Both the position numbers and the translations under genes were made by a program. Source: CAWFXC01 sp963819735 (lineage in GTDB: Bacteria > Actinomycetota > Acidimicrobiia > IMCC26256 > DASPTH01). Taken from it: a stretch of 64,000 nucleotides of DNA. Where the stretch lies: positions 1,049,377-1,113,376 of the forward strand of contig CAWFXC010000005.1 in NCBI GenBank assembly GCA_963819735.1. Direction: 5' to 3'. The first letter of the stretch is position 1; every line of letters starts with the position of its first letter. The notes beneath the pieces were generated by a model. That model searched no databases. It saw only the letters and a list, made by a program, of their open reading frames with translations, and was not told the DNA's origin. Positions 55,830 to 64,000 of this stretch are shown piece after piece.

Positions 55830-56815
55830 CCGCGCTGCTCGAGGTCGAAGATCTGGTCAAGCACTTCCCGGCGCGTGCGCACGGTGTGGTGCATGCGGTC
55901 GACGGCGTGAGCTTCTCGGTGGCGGCGGGTGAGACCCTCGGCATCGTGGGAGAGTCGGGGAGCGGGAAGTCGACGGTGGCGCGGATGGTGCTGCGGCTCC
56001 TCACGCCGACGTCCGGGACCATCCGGGTCGACGGTGACGACATCTCCAATGCCGGCCGGCGCGACCTCCGCGCACTGCGGCGTCGTGTGCAGATCGTGTT
56101 CCAGGATCCGTACTCGTCGCTCGATCCGCGCATGACCGCCGGTGCGATCGTGGCCGAGCCGCTGAAGATCGCGGGGCGCAGTCGCGACATCGCGCAGCGT
56201 GTGCCCGAAGTGTTCGATCTCGTCGGCCTCGGTCGCGAACACGAGGGGCGGTTCCCGCACGAGATGTCGGGCGGGCAACGACAACGGGTCGGGATCGCGC
56301 GCGCACTGGTCGTCGAACCGGAGCTGCTGGTGCTCGACGAGCCGGTGAGTGCGCTCGACGGTTCCATCCAGGCCCAGATCCTCAACCTCCTCGCCGGCCT
56401 CCAGACCCGGCTCGGGCTCGCCTACGTGTTCATCGCCCACGACCTCTCGGTGGTTCGCCACCTCGCCGATCGCATCGCGGTCATGCACCTCGGGCGCATC
56501 GTGGAGACCGGCACCGCGGCCCAGCTGTTCGACGCCCCCGCGCATCCCTACACGCAGGCCCTGCTGTCGGCGTCGCCGGAACCGGATCCCGAGGCCGAGC
56601 GGACGCGTCGCCGCATCGTGCTGCGCGGCGAACTGCCGAGCGCGCACGATCCACCGTCGGGCTGCCGGTTCCGAACCCGCTGTTGGAAGGCAGCCGACGA
56701 GTGTGCCGTCGACGAACCCGCGCTGATCGAGCGCGGCCAGGGCCACCCCGTCGCCTGCATCTTCCCCGACGTCCAAGAGCGTCCCGAATCGCCCGATTCC
56801 GATGGGCCCGCCTGA
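55826..56815 (+). CDS. dppF: ABC transporter ATPase, DppF-type
   Basis: A 329-aa ATPase: Walker A VGESGSGKSTVARMVL, VFQDPYSSLDPRM, signature MSGGQRQRVGIARAL, Walker B LLVLDEPVSALDG, H-loop IAHDLSVVRHL, C-terminal CRFRTRCWKAADEC. GTG 55826 overlaps the dppD stop. A perfect 18-bp palindrome follows 7 bp after the stop. Confidence 0.95.
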   Translation: MTALLEVEDLVKHFPARAHGVVHAVDGVSFSVAAGETLGIVGESGSGKSTVARMVLRLLTPTSGTIRVDGDDISNAGRRDLRALRRRVQIVFQDPYSSLDPRMTAGAIVAEPLKIAGRSRDIAQRVPEVFDLVGLGREHEGRFPHEMSGGQRQRVGIARALVVEPELLVLDEPVSALDGSIQAQILNLLAGLQTRLGLAYVFIAHDLSVVRHLADRIAVMHLGRIVETGTAAQLFDAPAHPYTQALLSASPEPDPEAERTRRRIVLRGELPSAHDPPSGCRFRTRCWKAADECAVDEPALIERGQGHPVACIFPDVQERPESPDSDGPA

Positions 56816-56822
56816 CCCCTTC

Positions 56823-56878
56823 CCGGAGCATCTCGGAGTTGACGTACGCCGGCGAAGGTGAACTCCGAGATGCTCCGG
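56823..56878. repeat. Dispersed palindrome, copy 2 (possible terminator)
   Basis: CCGGAGCATCTCGGAGTT and AACTCCGAGATGCTCCGG form a perfect 18-bp stem around a 20-nt core with GACGTACGCC. The same element occurs inverted at 23281-23335. It sits right after the dpp operon and before tRNA-Leu; no U-tract follows. Confidence 0.85.
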
Positions 56879-56931
56879 ATGGGCGATCGACGGGGAGCTT
56901 GGGCGATCGCTTCGCTACACTCTGGCCCCTC

Positions 56932-57015
56932 GTCGGAGTGGCGGAATCGGCAGACGCGCTAGCTTGAGGGGCTAGTGTCCGCAAGGACGTGGGGGTTCAA
57001 GTCCCCCCTCCGACA
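56932..57015 (+). tRNA. tRNA-Leu (anticodon GAG)
   Basis: An 84-nt class II tRNA: acceptor GTCGGAG paired with CTCCGAC, discriminator A, anticodon stem CTAGC/GCTAG with loop TTGAGGG giving GAG, long variable arm and T arm with GGTTCAAGTCC. CCA is not encoded. Its 3' half is overlapped on the other strand by the recombinase reading frame, marking it as the likely integration site. Confidence 0.95.
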
Positions 57016-58660
57016 CACTGTTGAAGCAACGGGGTCGACGCCGAGTCGGACCTGGTTGTTTCCGGGGTCGTAGACCACGCTGACCCCGATCGCGTCGTAC
57101 AGCGCGGCGCGTTCCTCGTCGTCCGCCTGGTGGAGGACGCCGGCGAGTCCTCCGCATTGCTCGACGGCGGCAACGATCTCTTCGACCGACAGGCTCGGCG
57201 GCGCGAGTTGTGCGGCGGCGGCGAGCGCGAGTTCGGCCCGTTCCTTCTCGGCCGCGGCGTCGTCGAGCCAGGCGAGAACCTCACGCCGAGCGGCGGGGGA
57301 GCCGGCGTCGCGGAGTGCTGCTCGACAGCGATCCAGTTCGCTTTGCGCGGCGCTGATGCGGCGACGGGCAGTGTTGATGTGTTCGTTTCGGTCGGGGCCG
57401 TCCGCGAGTGCGTTCACGATCTCTTGGGCGGTTTGGGTCGCTCGTTCGGGCGCGAAGAGCTCGTCGAGCCATTCCTCGAGGGCGAGGACGATCGGGTGCT
57501 CGGGCACGAGGACGTCGCGTGGGTGCGCGTCGGCGATGCCCGGATAACGCGCCCGGGCCGAGCAGCGGTAGTAGCGGCGCGTGCCGCTTCGTGTTTGCCC
57601 GTGCATGCGCCGTCCGCATGACGCGCACGAAACGCGACCGCCAAGGAGGTACGGGCGCGAGGCGGGTTTCGGGGCACGCTGTCGTCCTGTTGCGTTAATC
57701 GATTGCGCGCGAGTCCAGTCGTCCATGGAGACGAGGGCCTCGTGGGTGGGTTCGGGGGACCAGATCCAGGCGGAGGGATCGTTCCAGCGCATGCGGCGGA
57801 CGTGGCCTTCCGCGGGGGACGAGAGGTCGATGAGCTCGTAGTCGCGTCGTTGACGTCCGAAGACCTCGTGGCCGGTGTACCGCGCGTTGCGGAGGATGGC
57901 TCGTACCGCCGAGTCGGCCCAGCCGGGTCCGTTGCGATGCGAGTTGCGGCGGGGATCGTGCCGCGATGGTGAGAGGATGCCCTCCGTGTTGAGGTGGCGG
58001 GCGATCGTCGAGTAGCCGGCACCGGCGAGTCGCTCTTGGAAGATGCGGCGGACGACCGGACGCGGTCTCGGGGTCGGGCTCGAGCCGGTTCAGGGTCGCA
58101 CCCATGCGGGCTTTCTCAGGGTTCGGGTGCGCACCAATCGGCACGAGGCGGTACCCGTACGGTGGCCGACCGCCCAGGTAGCGACCGCCAGCGCGGGCCA
58201 TGGTCTGCATCGAGCTGCGCACCCGGCGTTGGATCCGAGCCCGCTCAGCTTTGCTGAGGCCACCGAAGAGTGACATCACGAGATCGTGTGCTTCGCTGTC
58301 GGGATCGACCCGGCCGCCGACCTCGGGCACCCAGAGCTCGACGCCGTGATGCCACAGGAGCGGCGCGGTCAATCCGTACTGGGCGCCGGCGAACGCCCGT
58401 TGCGGCTCGCCGATCACGATCGCATCGAATCCGCGATCCATTCGGGCGCAATCCGCGAGCAGACGGGTCGCCTCAGGACGCCGAGACCAGGGCAGCGATC
58501 GGGAGACGCCGACATCGAGGTAGTCGGCGACGATGCGTCCACCCTGCGGGTCGATGAGCGCCGCGGCGATGCTGCGCTGCCACGCGATGCTGTCCTCGGG
58601 AGACTGGCGGTCCTCGGTGCTCACACGCGCGTAGAACGCGGCGTCGAATGTCGTGCTCAT
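56959..58660 (-). pseudogene. Large serine recombinase, frame-disrupted, running into tRNA-Leu
   Basis: About 566 aa in two frames. Part 1 (ATG 58660) is the resolvase catalytic domain: FYARVSTEDRQSPEDS with nucleophile Ser14, then LSKAERARIQRRV and GGRYLGGRPPYGYRLVP, up to EPDPETA. At about 58060 one extra base (A on plus) shifts the frame. Removing it gives DPETA-PVVRRIFQERLAGAGYS, the expected Recombinase domain, then a zinc ribbon GGRVSCASCGRRMHGQTRSG with YRCSA, and a coiled-coil tail. The last 19 residues are encoded by the complement of tRNA-Leu. Start ATG overlaps the upstream small gene (ATGA). Either inactivated or a consensus error. Confidence 0.88.
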
Positions 58661-58890
58661 GTGGTCGGCCTCCCGTCCGAGTCATCTTGGCGCGCTGCGA
58701 CCAGAACGTGCTGGATCATGCTTCCGAGCAAGGCAGCCGCGGCGGGCCCGAGCGCCGGCGGATCGGGCGGCCGTTGAATCCCCAGCGATCCCGATGCATC
58801 GTCGGCGGCTCGCCGATGCAGCCGTGGGTCACGGGGCACCAGCTCCTTGTCGTCAAAGCGCCTCAGCGCGGGGGACGGGTCGGCAGTCAT
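58657..58890 (-). CDS. Small protein coupled to the recombinase
   Basis: A 77-aa protein, Arg/Asp/Ala-rich, beginning MTADPSPALRRFDDKEL and containing PALGPAAAALLGSMIQHVLV. Its stop overlaps the recombinase start (ATGA), and GGGAGG inside its 3' end serves the recombinase, so translational coupling is likely. No family recognised; a recombination directionality factor or regulator is only a positional guess. Confidence 0.55.
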   Translation of the reverse strand: MTADPSPALRRFDDKELVPRDPRLHRRAADDASGSLGIQRPPDPPALGPAAAALLGSMIQHVLVAARQDDSDGRPTT

Positions 58891-59422
58891 CGGGCGCGAT
58901 CGTGGACCTCGCCAGTCCCGCGACTAGTCCCGAAGTCACTCCCGCTCACAGCTTTTCGTAGAGCGATTGTCGGCCGACGATCGACGCGGTTCCTATCTGG
59001 TGTCGCGTTCGGGTAGCTGAGCGATCGCCGGATGACCACTCCGGTGGTGTCCGGTACGAGGGTCTCAGGAATCTGCACGAACTTGCATTCGACCGAATGC
59101 CGACGTCCGGAGTCCGCTGCGTCGAGTGCGAGACGAGGCGCGGTGGTGGTGTCTCACTGCGGGACTCTGGCGGCGGGACCTCGACCTCGCCCCGGGGCGT
59201 GGGCGTGCTCAGACCCGGGCCGCGTCGGGAAGCGAGCCGCGCATGACTGGTCGGGACCGCGCGCACGGACCGGGTGTCGAGGTTCGTATCGACGCCGCTC
59301 GAGCGTGAACGTTCTCGCGTCCTGGCATCAGGGACTTGGAGCGCCGGGCTCAGGATCAGCCGCACAGATAATCACCACAGGTGTGCACGGCATTTTTGTC
59401 GCGTCCGGACATTCTCGTTCCG
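58891..59422. other. Region without a confident gene
   Basis: Open frames on both strands are short and unlike the neighbours. On minus, about 58946-59040, a fragment reads SSGDRSATRTRHQIGTASIV followed by a terminal GRQSLYEKL, reminiscent of the C-terminal end of small excisionase/MerR-type helix-turn-helix proteins, but no intact upstream half is found in any frame. It may be a decayed regulatory gene; evidence is weak. Confidence 0.3.
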
Positions 59423-59953
59423 ATGGCGCGGGACCAAAGCCAGCTGCGCTTCGGGGACGCGGACCCCGGCCGTGAGGCTGAGAGTACGCCGGAGGCAGAG
59501 GCGTCTCGGCGCGGGAGAGGCCGGCCGAGGAACTGGGGTACCGAAGCCCACCGCAAGCACGCGTATCGCCAACGCATCACAGTTGAGCTCGCCGAACCCG
59601 CACTGCTACGCCGAGAGCTGCGAGCTGAACGCGCACGCAATGCCGCGAGGACTCAGTTGGCGGAGCAACGTGGCCGAGAACTGGACCGCACCAAGCTGGC
59701 TCGTGCTCTCAAGCCGACGACAGCTTGCCCCAGCACGAAAACGTCGCCGAGGTACCTGACCGTGTCGATCGCGTGTGAACTGCACCGGGGACGAACTCCG
59801 GGACTAAGGCAGGGACGAAGTTCGGGACTGGGACGGCGGCGTGAACGAATGAGAGGGCTCCAGTTCGGCACAGCGAGATGGATGCCGAGGGTCGCCTGCG
59901 ATGCAGCTCGCCAGTCATCGATCAACCTTCGACTGACCGGCTACTGCACCTGA
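59423..59953 (+). CDS. Small basic helical protein, mobile-element type
   Basis: Up to 176 aa. The core SRRGRGRPRNWGTEAHRKHA, then YRQRITVELAEPALLRRELR, is a basic AT-hook-like GRPRxW segment followed by a long helix, a pattern I associate with small proteins on actinobacterial mobile elements (not searched). After RTKLARAL the present frame turns Arg/Ser-rich. A one-base shift near 59730 would instead give QADDSLPQHENVAEVPDRVD and a stop, a more natural acidic tail, so the 3' end may be frameshifted. No ribosome site is visible. Confidence 0.5.
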   Translation: MARDQSQLRFGDADPGREAESTPEAEASRRGRGRPRNWGTEAHRKHAYRQRITVELAEPALLRRELRAERARNAARTQLAEQRGRELDRTKLARALKPTTACPSTKTSPRYLTVSIACELHRGRTPGLRQGRSSGLGRRRERMRGLQFGTARWMPRVACDAARQSSINLRLTGYCT

Positions 59954-60201
59954 GTCTCTGGATCCGATTGGCGACGTGGTGACACTGGCACGCTCCCTTG
60001 TTTGCGATCCTTACGGTATGGACCAACCGAGCAAGATGGGCGGCGACAGTGCCCGCACCCGTGTCCGCTTCAACAACACTTCTCCTCATAGACCAAGCCA
60101 TTGCAGAGCTCGTCGCGCATTGCGGACATTGAGCTCACCTGGCCGGAGTCTTCCTCTCCGAGCAGACCTTCCGCGCGTTCCTGGCCGCGATCGGCAGCTT
60201 C

Positions 60202-61050
60202 ATGACGCAGCACGCGGAACCGGCTCAGCTGCTGAACCTCGCGTGCGGCGGCGACCATGACGTGCCCAGCTCAATTATCGAGTGCCTCCGCAAAGCTGCC
60301 GACGAGCTCGAGGCGGCCAGCTCGGACGGCGACGACGATGGGAGACGTGTTGTTGTCGTCGTAGGTGCCTGCCACCATCTCCGAATGGACGAGATCGAGA
60401 AGTCGATCCCCGCACTCACGGGATCAACGCTGAGCGATACCACGAAGACCGCGACCGAGTTGGCCTCGACGGCGGGGCGAATGGCGGCCACAGCCGTCCC
60501 CCTACTCGGGCCCATCGCAGTCGAGGCCTTCAACGGCATCGAGCGAAGGCGCCAACGACGTTTCAATGAGTTCTTCGTCGAACTCGCCACGGAGCTGGAC
60601 GCAGAGCTCGATCAACTAGTCACTCTTGTGGAGAGCGATTCGTGGACCGCGTACCTCTTCGACACCGGTTCACGCATAGCCGCGGAGGATGCCTCGGCTA
60701 CGAAGATCCAACTCCTTGCTCAGGTCGTGCAGAACGGTTGGCGGATGCAATCGGGCGAGGACCGCGATTGGATTCGGATCATCCTCGACACGATCGACCG
60801 CCTGCAGCCGGCCCATGTGACCATCTTGATGCAGATCGGCGCTCCTGGAGATCTGATCACGTTGGCGTCCACGGTCGGGTATCCCCTGAGCCAGTCGCTG
60901 CACGGGCTGTTGGCAGAGATGGAAACGATGGGGCTCACCGAACTGGCCTACGGCCCCGTGGGGGGCACTGCCAAGGGGGTTGTCATCACGAACCTTGGAA
61001 CCAAGCTGCTGGCTTTTCTAAAGGCAGTCGAGACGGGCCCGGAGCCCTGA
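60202..61050 (+). CDS. Uncharacterised protein with central hydrophobic segment
   Basis: Up to 282 aa. The most convincing part starts at ATG 60385 (MDEIEKSIPALTGSTLSDTT): a mildly hydrophobic helix RMAATAVPLLGPIAVEAFNG, a basic/charged helix RRRQRRFNEFFVELATELDA, then IQLLAQVVQNGWRMQSGEDR, RLQPAHVTILMQIG and a C-terminal winged-helix-like part. The order resembles DUF4393/Abi-alpha-type abortive-infection proteins, but this is an impression only. The same frame runs upstream (SEQTFRAFLAAIGSFMTQH) until a TGA at about 60130, so the N-terminus may be truncated or shifted. Confidence 0.6.
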   Translation: MTQHAEPAQLLNLACGGDHDVPSSIIECLRKAADELEAASSDGDDDGRRVVVVVGACHHLRMDEIEKSIPALTGSTLSDTTKTATELASTAGRMAATAVPLLGPIAVEAFNGIERRRQRRFNEFFVELATELDAELDQLVTLVESDSWTAYLFDTGSRIAAEDASATKIQLLAQVVQNGWRMQSGEDRDWIRIILDTIDRLQPAHVTILMQIGAPGDLITLASTVGYPLSQSLHGLLAEMETMGLTELAYGPVGGTAKGVVITNLGTKLLAFLKAVETGPEP

Positions 61051-61246
61051 ACGCGAAGAAGCGGTCGGTCCGAAGCTCGACCGGCCCCTGCGCCAGTGAC
61101 CCTGTCACTTGCCGGATTCGCGCCTGTCCGAGTGCACGTCTGACCATCTCGGTGTTCTCGTGGACCGATTCCGAGATCGCCTCGATTCGCGCCGCCAGGC
61201 GTTCGTCCTCCCATTCCTCGACAGAGTCGAGCTCTTCGCCGGCCAT
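60986..61246 (-). CDS. Possible small acidic helical protein
   Basis: An 86-aa reading beginning MAGEELDSVEEWEDERLAAR, then IEAISESVHENTEMVRRALG, which looks like a genuine helical protein. Its ATG overlaps the TGA of a further 40-codon frame beginning at about 61368 (TGATG). It overlaps the 3' end of the convergent gene by 65 bp, and the last third is less protein-like. Weak call. Confidence 0.35.
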   Translation of the reverse strand: MAGEELDSVEEWEDERLAARIEAISESVHENTEMVRRALGQARIRQVTGSLAQGPVELRTDRFFAFRAPGPSRLPLEKPAAWFQGS

Positions 61247-61534
61247 CACGCGGTCCTCAGAAGCGCGATCGCGGAGGTAAAGGGCTGCGGGGGAGTCGTC
61301 CGCTCGCTCGGCCCGTGGGGAAACCGGCGCACCTGCGCTAGCTCGACACGCTGCGTCGGCTGTGCCATTGGCGGGCCTCCGTGGGGTCCTGTCCACGCCC
61401 ACCGGCTGGCTCCAACCAATGCGGCGGGCATTTCTGTTGTCGCAGTGTGCGCCTTCTCGCGGTGCCTTTCCAACAGGCGCTGACAGGTGTTAGACGCAGT
61501 GACAAGGCGGCGAAGTTGTGGTGGCATTTGATCC

Positions 61535-62895
61535 ATGAGTTCGATCCAGCGAGGCGCGCGATTTGGGCCTTGGACACTCCTGGAGCGGCTCGGCGGCGGT
61601 GGCAATGGAGTGGTCTGGGAAGCACGCGACAACCAGAGTCGCCGTGCAGCCGTGAAGCTTCTGCACCGACGACGCGGGCAGCGGGATCGGTTCGCCCGCT
61701 TCCGCAACGAGATTCGTTTCCTGATCGAACACGAGGACTATCCCGGCATCGTGCCGATTCTGGATCATGACCTACCGGAGGAGGCTGAAGCCCAAGCGTG
61801 GTACGCGATGCCGGTCGCTCAAGGACTGTTGGGAGTGCTTGGTGAGGATCCACCCGTCGAGGCTGTTCTAACCGCGATCGCTTCCATCGCCGGCACCTTG
61901 GCTGCACTCGCGCTCGAGGGGGTAGCACATCGCGATATCAAGCCGGACAACCTATTTGCGAGAGCTGGCAACTGGGAGATCGGGGACTTCGGCCTTGTCG
62001 CGTACCCGAAGAAGGATCCGCTCACCGTGCATGGCCGCAGGCTCGGACCGATCGACTTCATGGCACCGGAGATGCGCGATGCCGCGGATCTAGCGGATCC
62101 CCACGCAGCGGATGTCTGGTCGTTGGCGCAGACCCTCTGGACGACGCTCGTCGGTGATCGCCATCCAGTCGGCGGCCCCCACCAAATGCAGCCACCTTGG
62201 GCGCTCACATCTCGCATCGAGCATCCTCGGGCCGCGCAACTAGACCGCGTTCTCATGTCCGCCACACGATGGACGCCGGCCGATCGGCTGACAATCCGCG
62301 ATTTCGAATCCGAGCTGCTGGCGTGTCTGGTGGAACCACCCGAGGAACGAGAGTTCCCCGACCGCTCCGACCTCGTTCCGCGACTCCGCGACCTCGTGAC
62401 TCCTGCTCTCAATGACAAGGTGCTCCAGCAGGAGTACCAGAGCTTGTTGACAGCTGGTGATCGGGCGCTCCAGGAGCGCATCATACGCCCGGATTTTACT
62501 TCGAACTCGCGCACCAACTCGACGGGTACGACTCCCACCTACAAACCACGGATCGTGCACTGGTGGACTTCCACAAGGGCGAGCGTCCTGGCACCACCTA
62601 CGGCACAAGCGGTTACATCACCAGTCCTCGACCGCCAACCGTGGGAATTATCGTGTCGGCAGGTTTCTCCGTACTGAGCAGCACCGAGGTCCGATCACAC
62701 GATGTGAAGCTTGCCGGACGGCTTGAAGTGCTCGGTGCTGAGCACGCCCCGCCATTCTTAGTCTGGGAACGTGCGAACTTCGTGCGCTTGGGCCATCCCA
62801 CCTTCGACGCTGAGATTGACGCCATTCGCGACGAGCTCGAAAACCATACTGACGAAGCACTGCGGACGATGGTCAGGATGCTCGCTGGCAACTAG
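61535..62895 (+). pseudogene. Hanks-type Ser/Thr protein kinase, frameshifted before an unknown C-terminal domain
   Basis: The kinase domain (residues 10-270) is intact: ERLGGGGNGVVWEA glycine loop, Lys41 in AAVKLL, HRDIKPDNLF with catalytic Asp134, DFGLV (Asp151), FMAPEM and ADVWSLAQTLW. At about 62487 the frame breaks: adding one C to CGCCCGG continues as IIRP-GFYFELAHQLDGYDSHLQ and then joins the downstream frame (VDFHKGERPGTTYGTSGYIT to MLAGN at 62895). The C-terminal domain (about 140 aa) is unknown and no transmembrane helix is present, so it is a soluble kinase. Located in the integrated element; substrate unknown. Confidence 0.82.
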
Positions 62896-63036
62896 CGCAG
62901 AGCACAAGCTCCCCACGCAGAACCGGCGCGTGTGCTTATTGGGGGTAGCCGGCCCTCGGAACACCAGGACTGAGCGGTTCGCTAATGCCGGAGTGTGTCA
63001 ACTCGGTCGACCTAAGCATAGGGATCAACCATCCCG
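62896..63036. other. Short gene-free stretch
   Basis: Between the kinase stop and the tautomerase-like gene; nothing recognised. Confidence 0.4.
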
Positions 63037-63471
63037 CTATTCCCCGGCCGACAGTTCCCGCGATCTGCGCTCTCGCCGCGGCTACAAGCTCCTCGTTTGC
63101 CGCGTTGACCCCCGAGGCCCCATCCGCCCTCAATCGCCTCAGTCAAGAGAACCCAAGTCCTATCCGAGAGAGACGGGTCTTCAGCCGCCGTCGCTACCAG
63201 GTCGGTGAATTGACTGACCACAGCGAGCTGCTTGCTCGCGGTCGAGGGCGCCTGCGTTCGTGAGTACCTGGACACGCACGTACCCGCTGTCGCCATTCAC
63301 GTTGGAGATCGTCAGGTCTGACATCTCGTGGATGAAGCCCGCCGTGTTGTCTCGGAAGAGGGGAATGTCAGGGACACCTTCGATAGTCATCAACGTGCGC
63401 GCTAAGTCAGATGCGAGCTTGTGGGGATCCCGAAACGTGCCTGCGGGGGCGTACACGTCGATCATGGGCAT
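63037..63471 (-). pseudogene. Tautomerase-like protein with multiple frameshifts
   Basis: ATG 63471 follows GGAGTCACC. Frame 1 gives MPMIDVYAPAGTFRDPHKLA and later GYVRVQVLTNAGALDRE. Dropping one C restores REKQLAVVSQFTDLV and TWVLLTEAIEGGWGLGG. A second shift in a GGGGG run gives VNAANEELVAAARAQIA, and a third in GGG gives AELSAGE with a TAG at 63037-63039. The reconstructed ~144-aa protein looks like a 4-oxalocrotonate tautomerase-family member (Pro after Met is the usual base; here Pro2 is present). Three indels in 430 bp means decay or poor sequence. Confidence 0.7.
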
Positions 63472-63570
63472 GGTGACTCCTGGTCTACGTATGGGTCCCA
63501 AGCAGACCTTTCCTCGGTCCGCTCGAGGCGTTCGCAACTGTCCAGGACCCGGGCGTGCAGATCACTCACT

Positions 63571-63985
63571 TCAACGGTCCTCGGGAAACTTGTCACCGAA
63601 CATCGGAAGCCCACTGATCGAATCCTCTCGCGAAGCCTCCTCTTCCAGGACGTCCCAGTGTTCCGTGAGCAAGCCGTTTTGCAACCGAACGACGTCAGAC
63701 CGCGATCCACGCTGGTCTGCCGGGCCCACGGCCGCTGAACCGACCGCGCGGCATGACCATGTCGTTCTCGGCCATGATCAGGTCCAGCTCGTAGGAGTAC
63801 TCCGGTGGTTGAGCGACTTGACCGTCTCGAAAAGACCCGTCGCGTCCCGGTGGGATGTGGGCACTGTGCTGGATGTAGTCCTTGGACCAGAATCGCTCAG
63901 CGGCGGCGTAGTCATGCTTGTTGAACAGGGTGTCGAACGCCTCTCGCACAATGCCCTTGTTCGTCTCGCTCTGATCTTGTTCCAC
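63571..63985 (-). pseudogene. SnoaL-like polyketide-cyclase-fold protein with multiple frameshifts
   Basis: Opens MEQDQSETNKGIVREAFDTL and FNKHDYAAAERFWSKDYIQH, typical of SnoaL-like/NTF2-fold proteins. The segment after IPPGRDG is shifted: the neighbouring frame gives GLFETVKSL before returning to PPEYSYELDLIMAENDMVM. After FSGRGPGRPAWIAV a single T insertion makes a TGA; without it the frame continues DVVRLQNGLLTEHWDVLEEE and GLPMFGDKFPEDR to a stop at 63571. At least three indels. Role unknown; families of this type are common near stress and oxidoreductase genes. Confidence 0.7.
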
Positions 63986-64000
63986 AACATCTTCCCGACT

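Noticed and set aside
51116..56815. Assigning a specific substrate (e.g. dipeptides, nickel) to the ABC importer
   Set aside because: The binding protein lacks recognisable substrate-specific residues; only the family-level call is supported.
60100..60202. In-frame TGA upstream of the 60202 gene read as selenocysteine
   Set aside because: No selenoprotein family, no visible SECIS-type hairpin; truncation or frameshift is simpler.
57016..64000. A direct repeat of the tRNA-Leu 3' end marking the right element boundary
   Set aside because: None found by eye up to the window end.

Overview
High-GC (about 70% by eye) chromosomal DNA from an actinobacterium. Gene order, frequent GTG/TTG starts and many start codons directly preceded by a TANNNT -10 hexamer fit Actinomycetota. 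The absence of mycolata- or Streptomyces-specific genes, together with Tad pilus and FAS-II genes, makes a lineage such as Acidimicrobiia plausible; that class assignment is inference.

Layout. 0-3.3 kb: a FAS-II fatty-acid cluster (fabG-fabH-lipoyl-like protein-fabD on minus, fabZ divergent). 3.3-9.4 kb: a CHASE2 adenylate cyclase, a MarR regulator, two secreted proteins, tRNA-Leu(CAA), an M23 murein hydrolase factor and a coiled-coil protein. 9.4-33.1 kb: the actinobacterial backbone pdtaR-polA-rpsA-coaE-uvrB-uvrA. Between rpsA and coaE it carries a Tad/Flp pilus locus (cpaB, tadZ, tadA, tadB, tadC, a polytopic membrane protein, then three convergent Flp pilin genes). Around uvrB/uvrA it carries several GT-C-type membrane glycosyltransferases. 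33.1-42.7 kb: an envelope or exopolysaccharide gene chain (GT87, methyltransferase, polytopic protein, polyprenyl sugar-phosphate transferase, GT4, flippase, two GT2) with mostly 4-bp overlaps. 42.7-51 kb: nadA, then uvrC-rapZ-yvcK-gap-pgk-tpiA-secG, without whiA in its usual place after yvcK. 51-56.8 kb: a complete dipeptide/oligopeptide-type ABC importer. 56.9-64 kb: an integrated element adjoining tRNA-Leu(GAG), with a frame-disrupted large serine recombinase, small unknown genes, a Ser/Thr kinase, and disrupted tautomerase-like and SnoaL-like genes.

How they fit together. The backbone is housekeeping: DNA repair, translation, CoA synthesis, lower glycolysis and protein export. The pilus and glycan genes build cell-surface structures. 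The terminal element is foreign-looking: looser coding, lower GC, and a kinase plus unknown gene that could be a defence-type cargo (speculative).

A recurring feature is single-base frame breaks, often in short G/C runs: in a secreted protein (7.63 kb), the sugar transferase (37.54 kb), the recombinase (58.06 kb), the kinase (62.49 kb), and several within the last 1 kb. In each case restoring one base recovers a family-like protein. Real decay and consensus-sequence errors cannot be separated from the sequence alone.
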